From: UBA699 sp050261915
Lineage (GTDB): Bacteria; Bacillota; Clostridia; Clostridiales; Clostridiaceae
Reading direction: 5' to 3'
Length of the DNA: 64,000 nucleotides
Assembly: GCA_050261915.1 (NCBI GenBank)
Contig: JBLNDT010000004.1
Location: forward strand, 1 to 64,000
In this document: in pieces, positions 51,064 through 61,069 of the stretch
How positions within the stretch are numbered: the first letter of the stretch is position 1
Layout of the letters: the number at the start of each line of letters is the position of its first letter
The notes under the pieces: generated by a model
What the model saw: the letters and a program-made list of their open reading frames with translations, nothing else
The model's database searches: none
Told to the model about the DNA's origin: nothing
Program-made: the position numbers and the translations under genes

Positions 51064-51078
51064 TTACACAAAGTGTAA
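51064..51078 (-). promoter_or_regulatory. Probable TetR operator upstream of the RPH-like operon
   Basis: TTACACAAAGTGTAA, 6-bp arms and 3-base gap, 48 bases upstream of the TetR start. A degenerate second half-site set (ATACACTGTGTT, 51032-51043) lies closer to the start. Confidence 0.65.
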
Positions 51079-51170
51079 TTTATGTATCAATTTTATCCCT
51101 AACTTAATATTTTGTCAATAAAAATTAAGCCAAAGGTAATACCTTCAGCTTTTAAAATCCTGATGCCTAT

Positions 51171-53165
51171 CTACATAGCATTGCTTCTATTTACTTCTAT
51201 CCAATTAGTACCATCTGAACATATGAAATCCAATGAAAATACTTTTCCTGATATGGTGCCTGTTACCAAGGTGCCTTTTGATTTATAATTAGCACCAAAT
51301 GTTATATTATAACTTTTTGATCCACTTGTAGTAATTATTATGGTAACTCTTTGCCCTGCAGCTCCCCCTATAGCATTTATAAAACAGGCTCCTGAAGGTG
51401 TAAGTGTTTTTACTGAATTATCCATTGGTAATGAAATAACTCCTGATGTGCCTGGAAATGCTGCAATTCCGCTGTTTAAATTATTTATATCCCTTAACCA
51501 TGAGCCGTCTACCTTTTTTATCATTGTTATAATTGTTTTGTCTGAGGTAATAAAAATAACCTTTCCTATGGGGTAGTATTCTTTCAGTATTTTACTTAGC
51601 TCTAATTTTCTATACTCATCCGAAGAATCAATATAAATATTGCCATTAATAACAGCATTACCGGTAATCAAGGTATCTCCCCAAACTGAGCTTCCTACGT
51701 CCTTAAATACATTGTTCATCATTCTAACTTTATCTGCATGAAAGGTGGTACAGTCATAAAGAATTGTAATATCCGCCCCTTCAAAAACATTATTGCATAT
51801 ATTTACTTCACCTCCGATATTAGCAAATTTTTGAATGATAGGTGTCCACCTTGTGCAGTTTATAAAGTTGTCTATTATCGTTAAGTTTATTTTATTATTA
51901 TTATTAGAATATATGATAGGCCTTCCCGTTATTTTATTATTATAAAAACTAAGTGTTGCGGTATTACTTATAAAATAAAGACTGCACAGCATGTTGGAGC
52001 AGCTTATATCATTATTATTTAAATAAGCTTGTGCTGAAACACAAGTATTTATATATACTAAACCCTCTTTTATAGTTCCAATAACTTTATTATTGTCAAA
52101 AGCGATTCTTGCATTAACAAGGGCGATAATACATCTGTGATTCAAGCCGTTTGCAACTATTGTGTTTCGGAAAATTAAAAAATTCATTCTGTTAAACATT
52201 GACTCTTCTGTTTCACTTGGAAGTTTAGTAGAAGTTACATCAATCACATCTATAATTTCATTAGTACAGGTATCGTAATATTCGATGTAATTATCCATCA
52301 AACTAATACTTTTATATATATTAGTTTCCATATTTATTGAAAATAATCTCTTCACAGAGCAGTATATTGATATACAATTACTTGAAAACTGCACCCAGTT
52401 AAATGAGTTTGCTTCACCAGGATCTGAATTCAAGGCTATTAGCTTATCACATACAACATTTGTTTTACTTGAATAGGTAATAATATTATTTTCCACTAAA
52501 ATACCCTTTTTTAATCCTTCTCCCCAGAAAGCAATTAGCTCATCATTACCATTTTTAGTTAGTACATTGTTGATAATATTAACATTATTCACGGAACCCC
52601 TAAACCACAAAATCCCTCCCCCGGTTCCGCCTGATTCATTTGTAATAATTGAATTTGTTATATAAACATTACTATTAATATTTCTAAAATCAAAACAAGT
52701 TGAAATAAGAGCTTCACTTGAGTTGGTTATATTAATTTCTCCATTATTAAATATAAAACTATCTGCCCCTAGAGTCTTTATTACATAAGATTCAAAAGCT
52801 GACAATGTATGCCCATAAGTTCCCTCTAATTCCAGGTGAAAGTTCTCAAATCTTACGTGAAGTAAGCCAGATCCTTCTATTCTTAATACAAAGTCGTCAT
52901 ATTCATTGTCAAAATCAGAGGCTACCTTAAATATTACATTCCTGTTTTTAGCTATTATCACTGCGTCATTTGGTATTGTAACAGCTTTATCAATGATATA
53001 GGTTCCTTCAATTGAAAAATACAATGCTTTTCCACTTGTTCCCAATGTTCTGATTGCATCATTTAATTTATCTGAAATACCAAGGTTATTTGGCAGTATT
53101 CCAAAACTTTCTGCATCAATATAAGCTGGTACTGGAGCTGGTGCTGAGGTATTTAAAATATCCAT
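51171..53165 (-). CDS. Right-handed beta-helix (pectate-lyase-3-like) protein
   Basis: 664 residues. N-terminal entry motif (DAESFGILPNNLGISDKLNDAI), then about 15 beta-helix coils, rich in Asn ladders (about 80-510), and a C-terminal beta domain (about 560-664). No signal peptide. Resembles phage tail-spike/pectate-lyase-fold proteins. Substrate unknown. Ribosome binding site AAAGGAG. It may bind or cleave a polysaccharide; how it leaves the cell, if it does, is not visible. Confidence 0.75.
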   Translation of the reverse strand: MDILNTSAPAPVPAYIDAESFGILPNNLGISDKLNDAIRTLGTSGKALYFSIEGTYIIDKAVTIPNDAVIIAKNRNVIFKVASDFDNEYDDFVLRIEGSGLLHVRFENFHLELEGTYGHTLSAFESYVIKTLGADSFIFNNGEINITNSSEALISTCFDFRNINSNVYITNSIITNESGGTGGGILWFRGSVNNVNIINNVLTKNGNDELIAFWGEGLKKGILVENNIITYSSKTNVVCDKLIALNSDPGEANSFNWVQFSSNCISIYCSVKRLFSINMETNIYKSISLMDNYIEYYDTCTNEIIDVIDVTSTKLPSETEESMFNRMNFLIFRNTIVANGLNHRCIIALVNARIAFDNNKVIGTIKEGLVYINTCVSAQAYLNNNDISCSNMLCSLYFISNTATLSFYNNKITGRPIIYSNNNNKINLTIIDNFINCTRWTPIIQKFANIGGEVNICNNVFEGADITILYDCTTFHADKVRMMNNVFKDVGSSVWGDTLITGNAVINGNIYIDSSDEYRKLELSKILKEYYPIGKVIFITSDKTIITMIKKVDGSWLRDINNLNSGIAAFPGTSGVISLPMDNSVKTLTPSGACFINAIGGAAGQRVTIIITTSGSKSYNITFGANYKSKGTLVTGTISGKVFSLDFICSDGTNWIEVNRSNAM

Positions 53166-53239
53166 TTTTTAACTCCTTTTTATTATTTACATCATTGCAT
53201 ACATTTTTATATGATATAGAAGGGTAATATGTGAAAAAC

Positions 53240-53282
53240 AAAAGCAGCAATAGTCACTGAAATACGGCTATTACTGCTTAAA
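53240..53282 (-). terminator. Terminator of the amidase-domain gene
   Basis: 11-bp stem (AGCAGTAATAG with CTATTGCTGCT, one wobble), loop of about 15, then TTTTGTTTTTC on the minus strand. Confidence 0.8.
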
Positions 53283-53287
53283 ATAAT

Positions 53288-54394
53288 TTAGTAGTTTACT
53301 CTAACTAGATAGAATTTTATATTTTTATTACTCCAACCAAGATCCCAGGGCACATTATTTCTATCTGAATTATGACAGGTTACAAGGGAATAACCTTTTG
53401 AATCTGCCCCTGTTACAACAGATATATGATTAATGTCTCCCTTGTTTTCATAGGCTATAAAATCACCTGGAAGGAGTTTAAAGCTTGCTTTATATACTTT
53501 ATCATAACTTCCGTATGCTATTAAAGATGCTCTTCCGCTGTTTAACATATAGCTTTTAAAACCTCCTGCATTAAGCCATGCTCCTGTTGCTCCCAAACGG
53601 TCGTAATTCCATGCGGAATTTTTTTTAAACTTTCCTCCCTCAAAAAGAATTTGTGAGGCAAAATTAGCGCAATCCCCCCCAGCTGGATTATAATCCCTGT
53701 ATTTCTTGTTGTATTTATAGCCAAACTGTTCCTCACTTGCTGCACCGCAAAATTCCTTTGCATATGAAACAGAAGCATTTCTCCTGGCACTTAAATTTGT
53801 TAAGTCTCTTGAATTTTGTCCTAGGATATATTCTTTTATGGAGTCTGCCTTTATATTCTCTAGGTTTAAAGAATCACCGAAGGGGTCTTTATACCATTCC
53901 TTGGTAATTATCCATTCCCCTTCTTTATTAATTAATTGGAGGTTGTGATAAGTTCCAATGGTGGATGTATTTTCTATTCCGCTTTGATTTTCATACATAT
54001 ATTTATACTCTGTGGAACACAGTAATGAGACTGAAATATTTGTACTATCTCCTTTAACTTTTCTTACTATTAATTTTGGCTTTATATCAGTAAACTTAAC
54101 CCCTTGTTTTTCAGCCCAATTCTTTATATACTTCATTTTCCTTACTTCATATTCAAATGCCCATTTACCGTATTTACTATCCTTATTATAAATTGATTCT
54201 ATTAATTCTGTATCTTCAGTTAACAGGGCTCTGTTTCTATTTATAAAAATTTGCTCTATTAAGCGCTGCGCTTCCTCTTTTGAAATGTTCTGGGCTGCCA
54301 AAACTTGTGCAGGTTTAAATAAAGAAAATAATAAAAATAGCAGGATTAATTTAAGTATATTAGTTTTAAAATTTGTAATATAACATTTATTCAT
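53288..54394 (-). CDS. Secreted protein with C-terminal amidase_6-type domain
   Basis: 368 residues. Signal peptide (about 1-34, ending LAA-QN). An N-terminal helical/beta region (about 35-200), then an amidase_6 domain (about 205-368) with Cys in PAGGDCANFASQILFEGG and His in DINHISVVTGAD. Papain-like fold, likely acting on peptidoglycan or an N-acyl amino acid. Ribosome binding site GGAGGATTATATT. Next to an M15 peptidase on the same strand (12 bases), thus an operon for wall turnover. Confidence 0.88.
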   Translation of the reverse strand: MNKCYITNFKTNILKLILLFLLFSLFKPAQVLAAQNISKEEAQRLIEQIFINRNRALLTEDTELIESIYNKDSKYGKWAFEYEVRKMKYIKNWAEKQGVKFTDIKPKLIVRKVKGDSTNISVSLLCSTEYKYMYENQSGIENTSTIGTYHNLQLINKEGEWIITKEWYKDPFGDSLNLENIKADSIKEYILGQNSRDLTNLSARRNASVSYAKEFCGAASEEQFGYKYNKKYRDYNPAGGDCANFASQILFEGGKFKKNSAWNYDRLGATGAWLNAGGFKSYMLNSGRASLIAYGSYDKVYKASFKLLPGDFIAYENKGDINHISVVTGADSKGYSLVTCHNSDRNNVPWDLGWSNKNIKFYLVRVNY

Positions 54395-54406
54395 AATATA
54401 ATCCTC

Positions 54407-55321
54407 CTATCTTTTTAGTGTTTGGTTTATTTTTTCTATTGAGTTCTTTATATAATCATCCTCTAAAGACACCCCTTCATACCATTCTTTCCCCATAGTC
54501 GGTTCATCCTTAAAATATCGTGCTTTTAAAATAATTTCAGGTCTGTACTCAAAATGCATTATGTCAAAGTGCGCCCATTTGCCACCCCAGATAAAGTTGT
54601 TTTTTTCAAAAACCTCTGCTATTTCACTTGGGTAATTATTTATTCTTTTATCCCCCTCAGCTCTAGTTGCCCATTTCCAGTAATCCATTTTATTTACGGA
54701 AAGATCAATTGCAATGCCATAAGAGTGGGGGCTTAACTGATTTGTCCCTGCAATAAGTCTGTAATTATATGTTCCGCTAACTGGAAAAATACAGCTTCCT
54801 ATTTTTGCATTACCCTTTGAAAGAAGAATAAGCTCTTTCATTGCTGAGTTAAGAGATTCCACCGCACTATTACTGCTATTAAACCTGCAATTTGAAAAAT
54901 TTGAATTTACAAGTTTGTTTTCAATATCTTTTCTAGAAGAACCATATACCTCAGAAAATAATGAATATACTCTGGAACGCCCCGGATCAAAATCCCCCTT
55001 AAGCAAGTTCTTAACAGGGGTAAGGGGATAGATTTGTTCCATCATATCCTGTAAATCCGGATTTGATAACTTTTCAGCCCCGCTTTTATTCCTCATATCA
55101 TCATAAAGAATCTTATTTCCAGATTTAAGTACCAGGTATACCCTTTCATCATCATTTTTTACTACATCCTTTATGTGCTCTGGATAAGCCATCATTAAAC
55201 ATAAAACATCCCTTTTCATTGTGATTTTGTATATATTATCTTTTTCAGATATTGGCATTGCATTAATCTTACCAGGTATTAATATAGTTATAAGTAATAT
55301 AATAGCAATTGTTCTTTTTAT
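54407..55321 (-). CDS. M15-family D-Ala-D-Ala carboxypeptidase-like protein, secreted; noncanonical start likely
   Basis: 283 residues from ATG 55258, but this ATG has no ribosome binding site. The frame continues upstream for 21 codons (IKRTIAIILLITILIPGKINA), a clear signal peptide, to a TAA. At the expected spacing after GGGGTG lie ATC (55324) and ATA (55321), but no ATG, GTG or TTG. The M15 zinc motifs are present: SPHSYGIAIDLS and WAHFDIMHFEY. It should cut peptide cross-links or D-Ala ends. A noncanonical AUA/AUC start or a mutated start are the two explanations. Confidence 0.8.
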   Translation of the reverse strand: MKRTIAIILLITILIPGKINAMPISEKDNIYKITMKRDVLCLMMAYPEHIKDVVKNDDERVYLVLKSGNKILYDDMRNKSGAEKLSNPDLQDMMEQIYPLTPVKNLLKGDFDPGRSRVYSLFSEVYGSSRKDIENKLVNSNFSNCRFNSSNSAVESLNSAMKELILLSKGNAKIGSCIFPVSGTYNYRLIAGTNQLSPHSYGIAIDLSVNKMDYWKWATRAEGDKRINNYPSEIAEVFEKNNFIWGGKWAHFDIMHFEYRPEIILKARYFKDEPTMGKEWYEGVSLEDDYIKNSIEKINQTLKR

Positions 55322-55411
55322 GATTTTCTCACCCCTTTAAGCAGATTATAAAAACTTTCATTATATATGGTTGCCAATGAAACGTATTATATGTAGTCAA
55401 ATAACTGAAAA

Positions 55412-55446
55412 TAAAAGGCATCCAATCCACAAATTGAATGCCTTTA
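55412..55446 (-). terminator. Terminator of the FIST-GGDEF-HD-GYP gene
   Basis: Stem AAAGGCAT/ATGCCTTT extended by CAAT/ATTG, loop of about 6, then TTATTTTC on the minus strand. Confidence 0.85.
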
Positions 55447-55469
55447 CCATATTATTTTTTAGAATTAAC

Positions 55470-58016
55470 TTATTTTTCACCTAAAACCTTTTCGATAAAT
55501 ATTTTTGCTATTTCAGGTTCAAATTGAGTTCCTGCATTGTCCCGAATTTCTGCAATTGCTTCTTCTTTGCTTAATGCTTTTCTGTATGGCTTGTCGCTTA
55601 TCATTGAATCATAACTATCAGCAAGTGCTATAATTCTAGCTGTTAACGGAATTTCATCTCCTTTTAGTCCTGTTGGATAACCCTTTCCATCCCATCTTTC
55701 ATGATGCGACAGGATACCATTTGCTAAATCCTGTAAATTAAAACAAGAGTTCACTATTTGATAGCCTGTATCAGAATGACACTTAATCGCATTCCACTCT
55801 TGCTCATTAAGCTTTTCTGCCTTCATTAGAAGCTTATCCTCCAATACAATTTTTCCAATGTCATGAAGCACTCCTGCAGTTTTAAGTTCAATAGTTTCCA
55901 CTTCGGTCAAACCTATAGCCGCTCCAAGTTTTTGGCATAATTCTCCCACTCGCTTTGAATGTTGTTCTTCAAGTTTGTTTTTTTCAAAAAGAGTATTATT
56001 TATTATGCCTATTACTTTGTTTTTCAATGCTTTGCTTTCAATTATTTTATGCTCATACATATAATTTTCAGCTCTTTTTAAAATCTTCATAATGTCATCT
56101 TCTGGATTTTTCTTGGTTTCCCACCCAAATGAAACACTTACTTGTATATTTCCAACCTGTTCCTTGAAATATTGTGCGTTAATCCTTTTAACAATATCTT
56201 CTGCTTCCTCACTACTTGTTTTTGGAAGCAATATTACAAACTCATCTCCACCCCACCTGGCAGCACAGTCATTTTTTCTGCAAATGTGTTGAATACCCTT
56301 GGAAACCTTAATTAATAATTCATCACCCTTTTCATGTCCAAACACATCATTAACCAGCTTCAAGTTGTTCACATCTCCCATTATTATGGAAATTGGAAGA
56401 TTCCTTTTGTTATCAATTTTTTTGATTTCTTCTTCATAAAATCTTCTATTATATAGGCCGGTTAATTTATCATGATAACTTAAATAGCTTATTACCCCTT
56501 CCCGCTTAGTTCTTTCAGCAATTTCATCTTCTAGCATTTTGTTAAATTCTTTTAAGGCTGATGTTGTTTCCTCAAGTTGTTGATCTTTTTCTGCTATAAC
56601 CTTTTTTAGGTATTCTATCTCTTTAAAATCAGCATCATGTTCTTTTTCTATAATATCGCTGTTAAAAAGGGCTTTAGACCTGTTAAGTTTAAATGCAAGC
56701 ATAATTGATGTCTGATTTGTATGCCCTATATAAGCTTCCCCATATGTAGAAAATCCAACTGTTGGTACATTACTGAATATTTCTTGAAATAGCTTTGTTT
56801 GATTCTTTTTTTCCAATTCCAAGGTCCGTTCTATACAATTGAAATTTAATATTCCATCTATACTTTTAAATTCATCGAGCTTCTGTTGCAAAGCCTTCCG
56901 GGTATCCTCAATAATATTAGTGGCTTCAAGGACTTGAGCCTCCATTCCTTCTATTAAATTACAATAAAATTTGATGCTGGTTCCCATAACTTGTCTTGGA
57001 CTTCTTACAAATATGTCATTTTCGTCAATAACCAGGCCTACAGGATGTGTTGAAAAGTATTTTGGGGCTTCCTCTGCTGAAGCTGCTCCAACTGCATCTG
57101 CATAAGCCAAAATTGCCGGTTTGTTGTTAAATTCTATTACCTCCCTGGTTTCTTCGTTTACTTTATTAGCTATCAGTACTTTATCAAGTATTTTAAAGCT
57201 TTGAGTCTTAATAATGCTGAATTCACCATTTTCACTCAAATAAAACAAAACAAGCAGAGCTGAATTAGTATAAGCTTTACCATTTGCATAAACAAATGTT
57301 TTTTCATACTTTAAATCATCTCCTGCGGAGCCTCCTACAAAAACTACATTAGTCCTATTCCCTATTACATCCATTACTTTTTCTTCCTTCATGCTCATGC
57401 CGTCCATTAATACAATTCCAACATACCTTTTTGTATCCATTCTATAAGCACTCTCATTAAAGTAATGCTCAAAGGAACTAAATGCATTTTCTATGTTTCT
57501 TTTTTCATCCATCAAGTCAATAACTTCAACTTTTGCATCAGAAATTATATTTGAATTAAAAGCCATAGCTGTTATGGAGTTATTAACCAACCGCCCATCA
57601 GCTATTTCACCAGCAGTAGAACATCCGAACACAATAGATTCAGTAAAGGTATCCTGCATTATAGAGGAAACTTTGTCTTGGTCATAGTTGGATGATGCAA
57701 AAAATATAATAATTTTCGGGCTAAAATCACCAAGCTGTCTCCTAATCTCCTTTACTGCCTCTTCTTCTGAAGGTTTATTTGACCATATTGATTTCATATT
57801 TCCTTTTCTTGTATTTATATAGGAATCCCTTATATTTCTGTCTATGCTTAATAGTTTTTTTATAATTTTAGGATCATCTTCTGAATTTCTATCAAACTTA
57901 TCAGGGCTTAAACCTTTTAATATGAATTTAGCTTTCGTCATTTCTTCAATTGCTGGATTATCCATAGACATCTCTTGGATAATCAAATCAATCATTTTTT
58001 TTATTTTGCCAGCCAA
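55470..58016 (-). CDS. FIST-GGDEF-HD-GYP cyclic-di-GMP protein
   Basis: 848 residues. Short helical N-terminus (about 1-60), FIST_N (about 75-280; GGSAGDDLKYEKT), FIST_C (about 285-430; FSTYGEAYIGHTNQTSIML), coiled coil (about 445-495), GGDEF (about 500-660; RWGGDEFVILLP, intact), HD-GYP (about 670-848; HSKRV, HDIGK, HHERWDGKGYP, intact). It may both make and degrade c-di-GMP under one ligand sensor. Cytoplasmic. Start TTG 58016 after AAGGGGGGG. A second FIST protein at 6645 has its output on another chain. Confidence 0.93.
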   Translation of the reverse strand: MAGKIKKMIDLIIQEMSMDNPAIEEMTKAKFILKGLSPDKFDRNSEDDPKIIKKLLSIDRNIRDSYINTRKGNMKSIWSNKPSEEEAVKEIRRQLGDFSPKIIIFFASSNYDQDKVSSIMQDTFTESIVFGCSTAGEIADGRLVNNSITAMAFNSNIISDAKVEVIDLMDEKRNIENAFSSFEHYFNESAYRMDTKRYVGIVLMDGMSMKEEKVMDVIGNRTNVVFVGGSAGDDLKYEKTFVYANGKAYTNSALLVLFYLSENGEFSIIKTQSFKILDKVLIANKVNEETREVIEFNNKPAILAYADAVGAASAEEAPKYFSTHPVGLVIDENDIFVRSPRQVMGTSIKFYCNLIEGMEAQVLEATNIIEDTRKALQQKLDEFKSIDGILNFNCIERTLELEKKNQTKLFQEIFSNVPTVGFSTYGEAYIGHTNQTSIMLAFKLNRSKALFNSDIIEKEHDADFKEIEYLKKVIAEKDQQLEETTSALKEFNKMLEDEIAERTKREGVISYLSYHDKLTGLYNRRFYEEEIKKIDNKRNLPISIIMGDVNNLKLVNDVFGHEKGDELLIKVSKGIQHICRKNDCAARWGGDEFVILLPKTSSEEAEDIVKRINAQYFKEQVGNIQVSVSFGWETKKNPEDDIMKILKRAENYMYEHKIIESKALKNKVIGIINNTLFEKNKLEEQHSKRVGELCQKLGAAIGLTEVETIELKTAGVLHDIGKIVLEDKLLMKAEKLNEQEWNAIKCHSDTGYQIVNSCFNLQDLANGILSHHERWDGKGYPTGLKGDEIPLTARIIALADSYDSMISDKPYRKALSKEEAIAEIRDNAGTQFEPEIAKIFIEKVLGEK

Positions 58017-58043
58017 GATAACCCCCCCTTACCATTAAAGCTG

Positions 58044-58454
58044 TTAGACTTTTTGTTCTATTTCAGTAACACATTCTTCCTTTATTTTGCCAACCAGGAA
58101 TTGCAGTGCATCGATAACATGTGGTCTTATATCCCCGCCAATAAGAACATACATAATGTCATCTCCAACCTCCAGTTGTCCTTCATTAAGCCAAACCCGC
58201 ACGTGAAAAATGCCCTCCATTTTTTTTGTTTCGTAAACTGCAGCTTCAACCTTTTCAAAATCGTAGTAAAACTCCATTCCCTTTATTACAGAACCGTCGT
58301 CAAGCCCTTGACGAACCTTAGCTTTAGGTGTTTGGCGCACTACTCCGTTATGAACCAAAAACATTCCATCCAGCACTGCCTTAGGATCTGCTTTTGCTTC
58401 CTTTAGCCATTGGTCAATTGAGGGGGATTCTTTCTTTATTTTTACGTTAACCAT
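58044..58454 (-). CDS. MoaE-like (molybdopterin synthase catalytic subunit-like) protein
   Basis: 136 residues. Conserved block LVHNGVVRQTPKAKVRQG and RVWLNEGQLEVGDDIMYVLIGGDIRPHVIDALQFLVGKIK are typical of clostridial proteins annotated as MoaE. It would insert sulfur into precursor Z with MoaD; no other moa genes are near. Ribosome binding site TAGGAGTGGTTTATT. The 27-base gap to the next gene suggests loose coupling. Confidence 0.8.
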   Translation of the reverse strand: MVNVKIKKESPSIDQWLKEAKADPKAVLDGMFLVHNGVVRQTPKAKVRQGLDDGSVIKGMEFYYDFEKVEAAVYETKKMEGIFHVRVWLNEGQLEVGDDIMYVLIGGDIRPHVIDALQFLVGKIKEECVTEIEQKV

Positions 58455-58484
58455 AAATAAACCACTCCTAATATTTTATGTGTT

Positions 58485-58913
58485 TCAAAGTTTTAACTCA
58501 AAGCAATAGGAACACTTTTCAAAGCCGTAATTCTCATAAAATCTATGTGCATCTAATCTTGGCAGCCCTGAATCGAGTATAATCCCCTTGCATCCCTTTT
58601 CTGTGGCAAGGTTTTTCACATGATCCATCATTTTTCTGCCATACCCCTTTTTTCGTTCTTCCTGATTGGTAATAATACTTGCAATGTAACAAGTTAGCCC
58701 AGAAAGCCAAAATGTATTGAAGAAGGTGCCATGACAAAACCCTTTTGGTTTTTCCTCATCAATTATGAAGAATGCAAAATCATTGTCACTTGCCAAAACA
58801 TTATTATAAACCTCCCTAATCAACTCTTTATCATAGGTATTATACGTCCATAATTTTTTGATGTAATCAAATGCCAGTTCAAAATCCCCTACAGTAGCAT
58901 TTCTCATTTCCAT
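58485..58913 (-). CDS. GNAT-family N-acetyltransferase
   Basis: 142 residues, start at 58913 after GGGGGGCCAATC. GNAT core: acetyl-CoA loop NQEERKKGYGRKMMDHV, later GCKGIILDSGLPRLDAHRFYENYGFEKC. Substrate unknown. An ATG at 58931 lies before the site. Related to other stand-alone GNATs of amines or antibiotics. Confidence 0.88.
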   Translation of the reverse strand: MEMRNATVGDFELAFDYIKKLWTYNTYDKELIREVYNNVLASDNDFAFFIIDEEKPKGFCHGTFFNTFWLSGLTCYIASIITNQEERKKGYGRKMMDHVKNLATEKGCKGIILDSGLPRLDAHRFYENYGFEKCSYCFELKL

Positions 58914-58986
58914 GATTGGCCCCCCATTCATTATTTATTTTTATTATTATAGCATAAGTTTGCTTACATATCTGCTAAAACTTTCC

Positions 58987-60978
58987 TTAAAATTCTGAAT
59001 ATTCAACAATTTTGTTGCGTCCTGTATTTTTTGCTTCATATAACGCTGTATCTGCACGTGAAAGCATTAAGTCAAAGGTTGTATCCCCTTCAATTATTTC
59101 AGTAACTCCTATGCTGCACGTTACTTTTATTTTATGCCCATCCGAGGTATCTGTTTCCATAAGTTCAATAGCTGCTCTTATCCTTTCTGCAGTTATTATT
59201 GCATTATCCTTATCTGTCTCAGGCAAAAGAATGGCAAATTCCTCCCCGCCAAGCCTTCCCGCGCAATCCTGCAGGCGTATTATTTCACTGCATTTTGCAG
59301 CTACATTTTTAAGAACAATATCCCCGGTTCCATGTCCAAATGTATCATTGACTTTTTTAAAATGGTCAATATCAAGCATCAAAACTGACAAATTTTTATT
59401 ATATCTGATAGTACGCTTAAACTCATTTTCTGCGATGGATAGAAAGTATGGTCTATTGGCAATATTGGTTAATCCATCAATTGTAGCCAATTTGTTTAGT
59501 GCCTCCAGCATATGTTTATGTTCTGTTACATCCTCCATAACAGCAATATAGCATCCATCCTCCTTATTACCTATAACGGGAGAAATCAGCATATTAACCC
59601 ACAACATGGTTTTATCCTTTTTTTCGTATAACAATTCACCTTTCCAACTCTTATTGTTATCAAGAGCACTTACAAGTTCTCTATTAACTTCATCCTGTGT
59701 CTGGTATTGCTTTAAAAAACTGTCCTTGCCTCCTATAACCTCTTGCTTTGAATACCCCGTTATATCCTCAAAACTTTTATTTACATATTGTATCCTTCTG
59801 TGCCGGTCCGTGATAATTATTGCAGCGGAACTGCTGTCTACTGCAGCTTTATAAGTTCGTAGCTTTTCAGAAATTCTGTTTCTTTGCTCTAGAATTCCTA
59901 CTACCACCAGCATAAGTAGTACACCTATAATTTCAGCCCACATTTTAGCTATTGTATTCCAAAGAAGCTGTTTCTTGCTAACTATAAAAAATAGCCTCCA
60001 TGGAGTACCATCCATATCTAATACATAAATCTTCCATCTAGAAAAATCATTATATTTTTTTGATTGAAGTTTCAGTATATCCTCTGACTTCACCTTCAAA
60101 TCAGCTGGAAGTACTTCACTCAACTCCTTTACTGTTTTGTCATCAGGATGAATTTCACTTGGATGAGCCATCACCTGCCCTTGCTGATTAACTAAAAACG
60201 GAGTTCCTATTTCCAATTCAGTTGCATTAAGGTAGCCCTTCATTGTTTCAAGAGTAAAATCCATCCCTACCATTCCTCTAAATTGGTTCTTTGCATCATA
60301 TACCGGAGCAAGAATACTCGTCATTAGACCTTTACCCGCCTCATCAATATATGCCTTAAACCACTTTATGCTTCGGTCTGGATCCTGATTTGGCTGTACT
60401 GACACAAACAATGGATGTACCATATAATCATCGGACCATATAAAATCTTTGTATTGATTTTCAAAAGGGTACATATTTATGAACCGATTTGCTGAATAAT
60501 AATAAACCCATGTTACTTGTGGAATATTATGTTTTATATCTGCAAATAATGAATTTAATTTAATAGATGCTTCAATTTCCTGAGCTCTTTCACTGGAATG
60601 CTCCGGGATGTCCCCTCCTCCTAATATATAGCTTGCCATATCCATGTTGTAGTCCTTAGGTATATTGCGTAATTCAAATTTACCTCCACTAGGATTTTGA
60701 GACAAACTTGAAAATAATTTATTAGGAACAAGGACAGGTGGTTCATTTAAATTTATCTGTGCTTCATCTCTGAGTATAACAGTATGATCAACTGCAGTTC
60801 TTGCAGCTCCGTCTATTTTCATTGCTACAGAATGTAAACTCTCTTCTGCTAAATCCATAGAGTTGTTTATTCGTATAGACAAAAGGATAGTAAATGTAAA
60901 AAATACTAAAATGCAAATAATGGCATATGCCACAAAATTCATATTTCTAGAAATGTATTCACGAAATTTAATTTTCAT
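58987..60978 (-). CDS. Membrane dCache-PAS-GGDEF diguanylate cyclase
   Basis: 663 residues. Two transmembrane helices (about 15-35 and 345-365) enclose an extracellular dCache domain (YYYSANRFINMYPF, MVGMDFTLETMKGYL), then PAS (about 375-495) and GGDEF (about 500-663; RLGGEEFAILLP, intact). It makes c-di-GMP in response to an extracellular signal. Start at 60978 after GGGGAGGTGCAAT; an ATG at 61020 is further upstream with no site. Confidence 0.93.
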   Translation of the reverse strand: MKIKFREYISRNMNFVAYAIICILVFFTFTILLSIRINNSMDLAEESLHSVAMKIDGAARTAVDHTVILRDEAQINLNEPPVLVPNKLFSSLSQNPSGGKFELRNIPKDYNMDMASYILGGGDIPEHSSERAQEIEASIKLNSLFADIKHNIPQVTWVYYYSANRFINMYPFENQYKDFIWSDDYMVHPLFVSVQPNQDPDRSIKWFKAYIDEAGKGLMTSILAPVYDAKNQFRGMVGMDFTLETMKGYLNATELEIGTPFLVNQQGQVMAHPSEIHPDDKTVKELSEVLPADLKVKSEDILKLQSKKYNDFSRWKIYVLDMDGTPWRLFFIVSKKQLLWNTIAKMWAEIIGVLLMLVVVGILEQRNRISEKLRTYKAAVDSSSAAIIITDRHRRIQYVNKSFEDITGYSKQEVIGGKDSFLKQYQTQDEVNRELVSALDNNKSWKGELLYEKKDKTMLWVNMLISPVIGNKEDGCYIAVMEDVTEHKHMLEALNKLATIDGLTNIANRPYFLSIAENEFKRTIRYNKNLSVLMLDIDHFKKVNDTFGHGTGDIVLKNVAAKCSEIIRLQDCAGRLGGEEFAILLPETDKDNAIITAERIRAAIELMETDTSDGHKIKVTCSIGVTEIIEGDTTFDLMLSRADTALYEAKNTGRNKIVEYSEF

Positions 60979-61069
60979 ATTGCACCTCCCCAGAAGATAT
61001 TTTGCATGTATATTGATCATTTTTAATATTAATATTCGACCAATTTTGACATTTCTTTAATGAACCATG

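Noticed and set aside
51171..53165. Prophage remnant suggested by the tail-spike-like beta-helix
   Set aside because: No capsid, portal, integrase or other phage gene is nearby.
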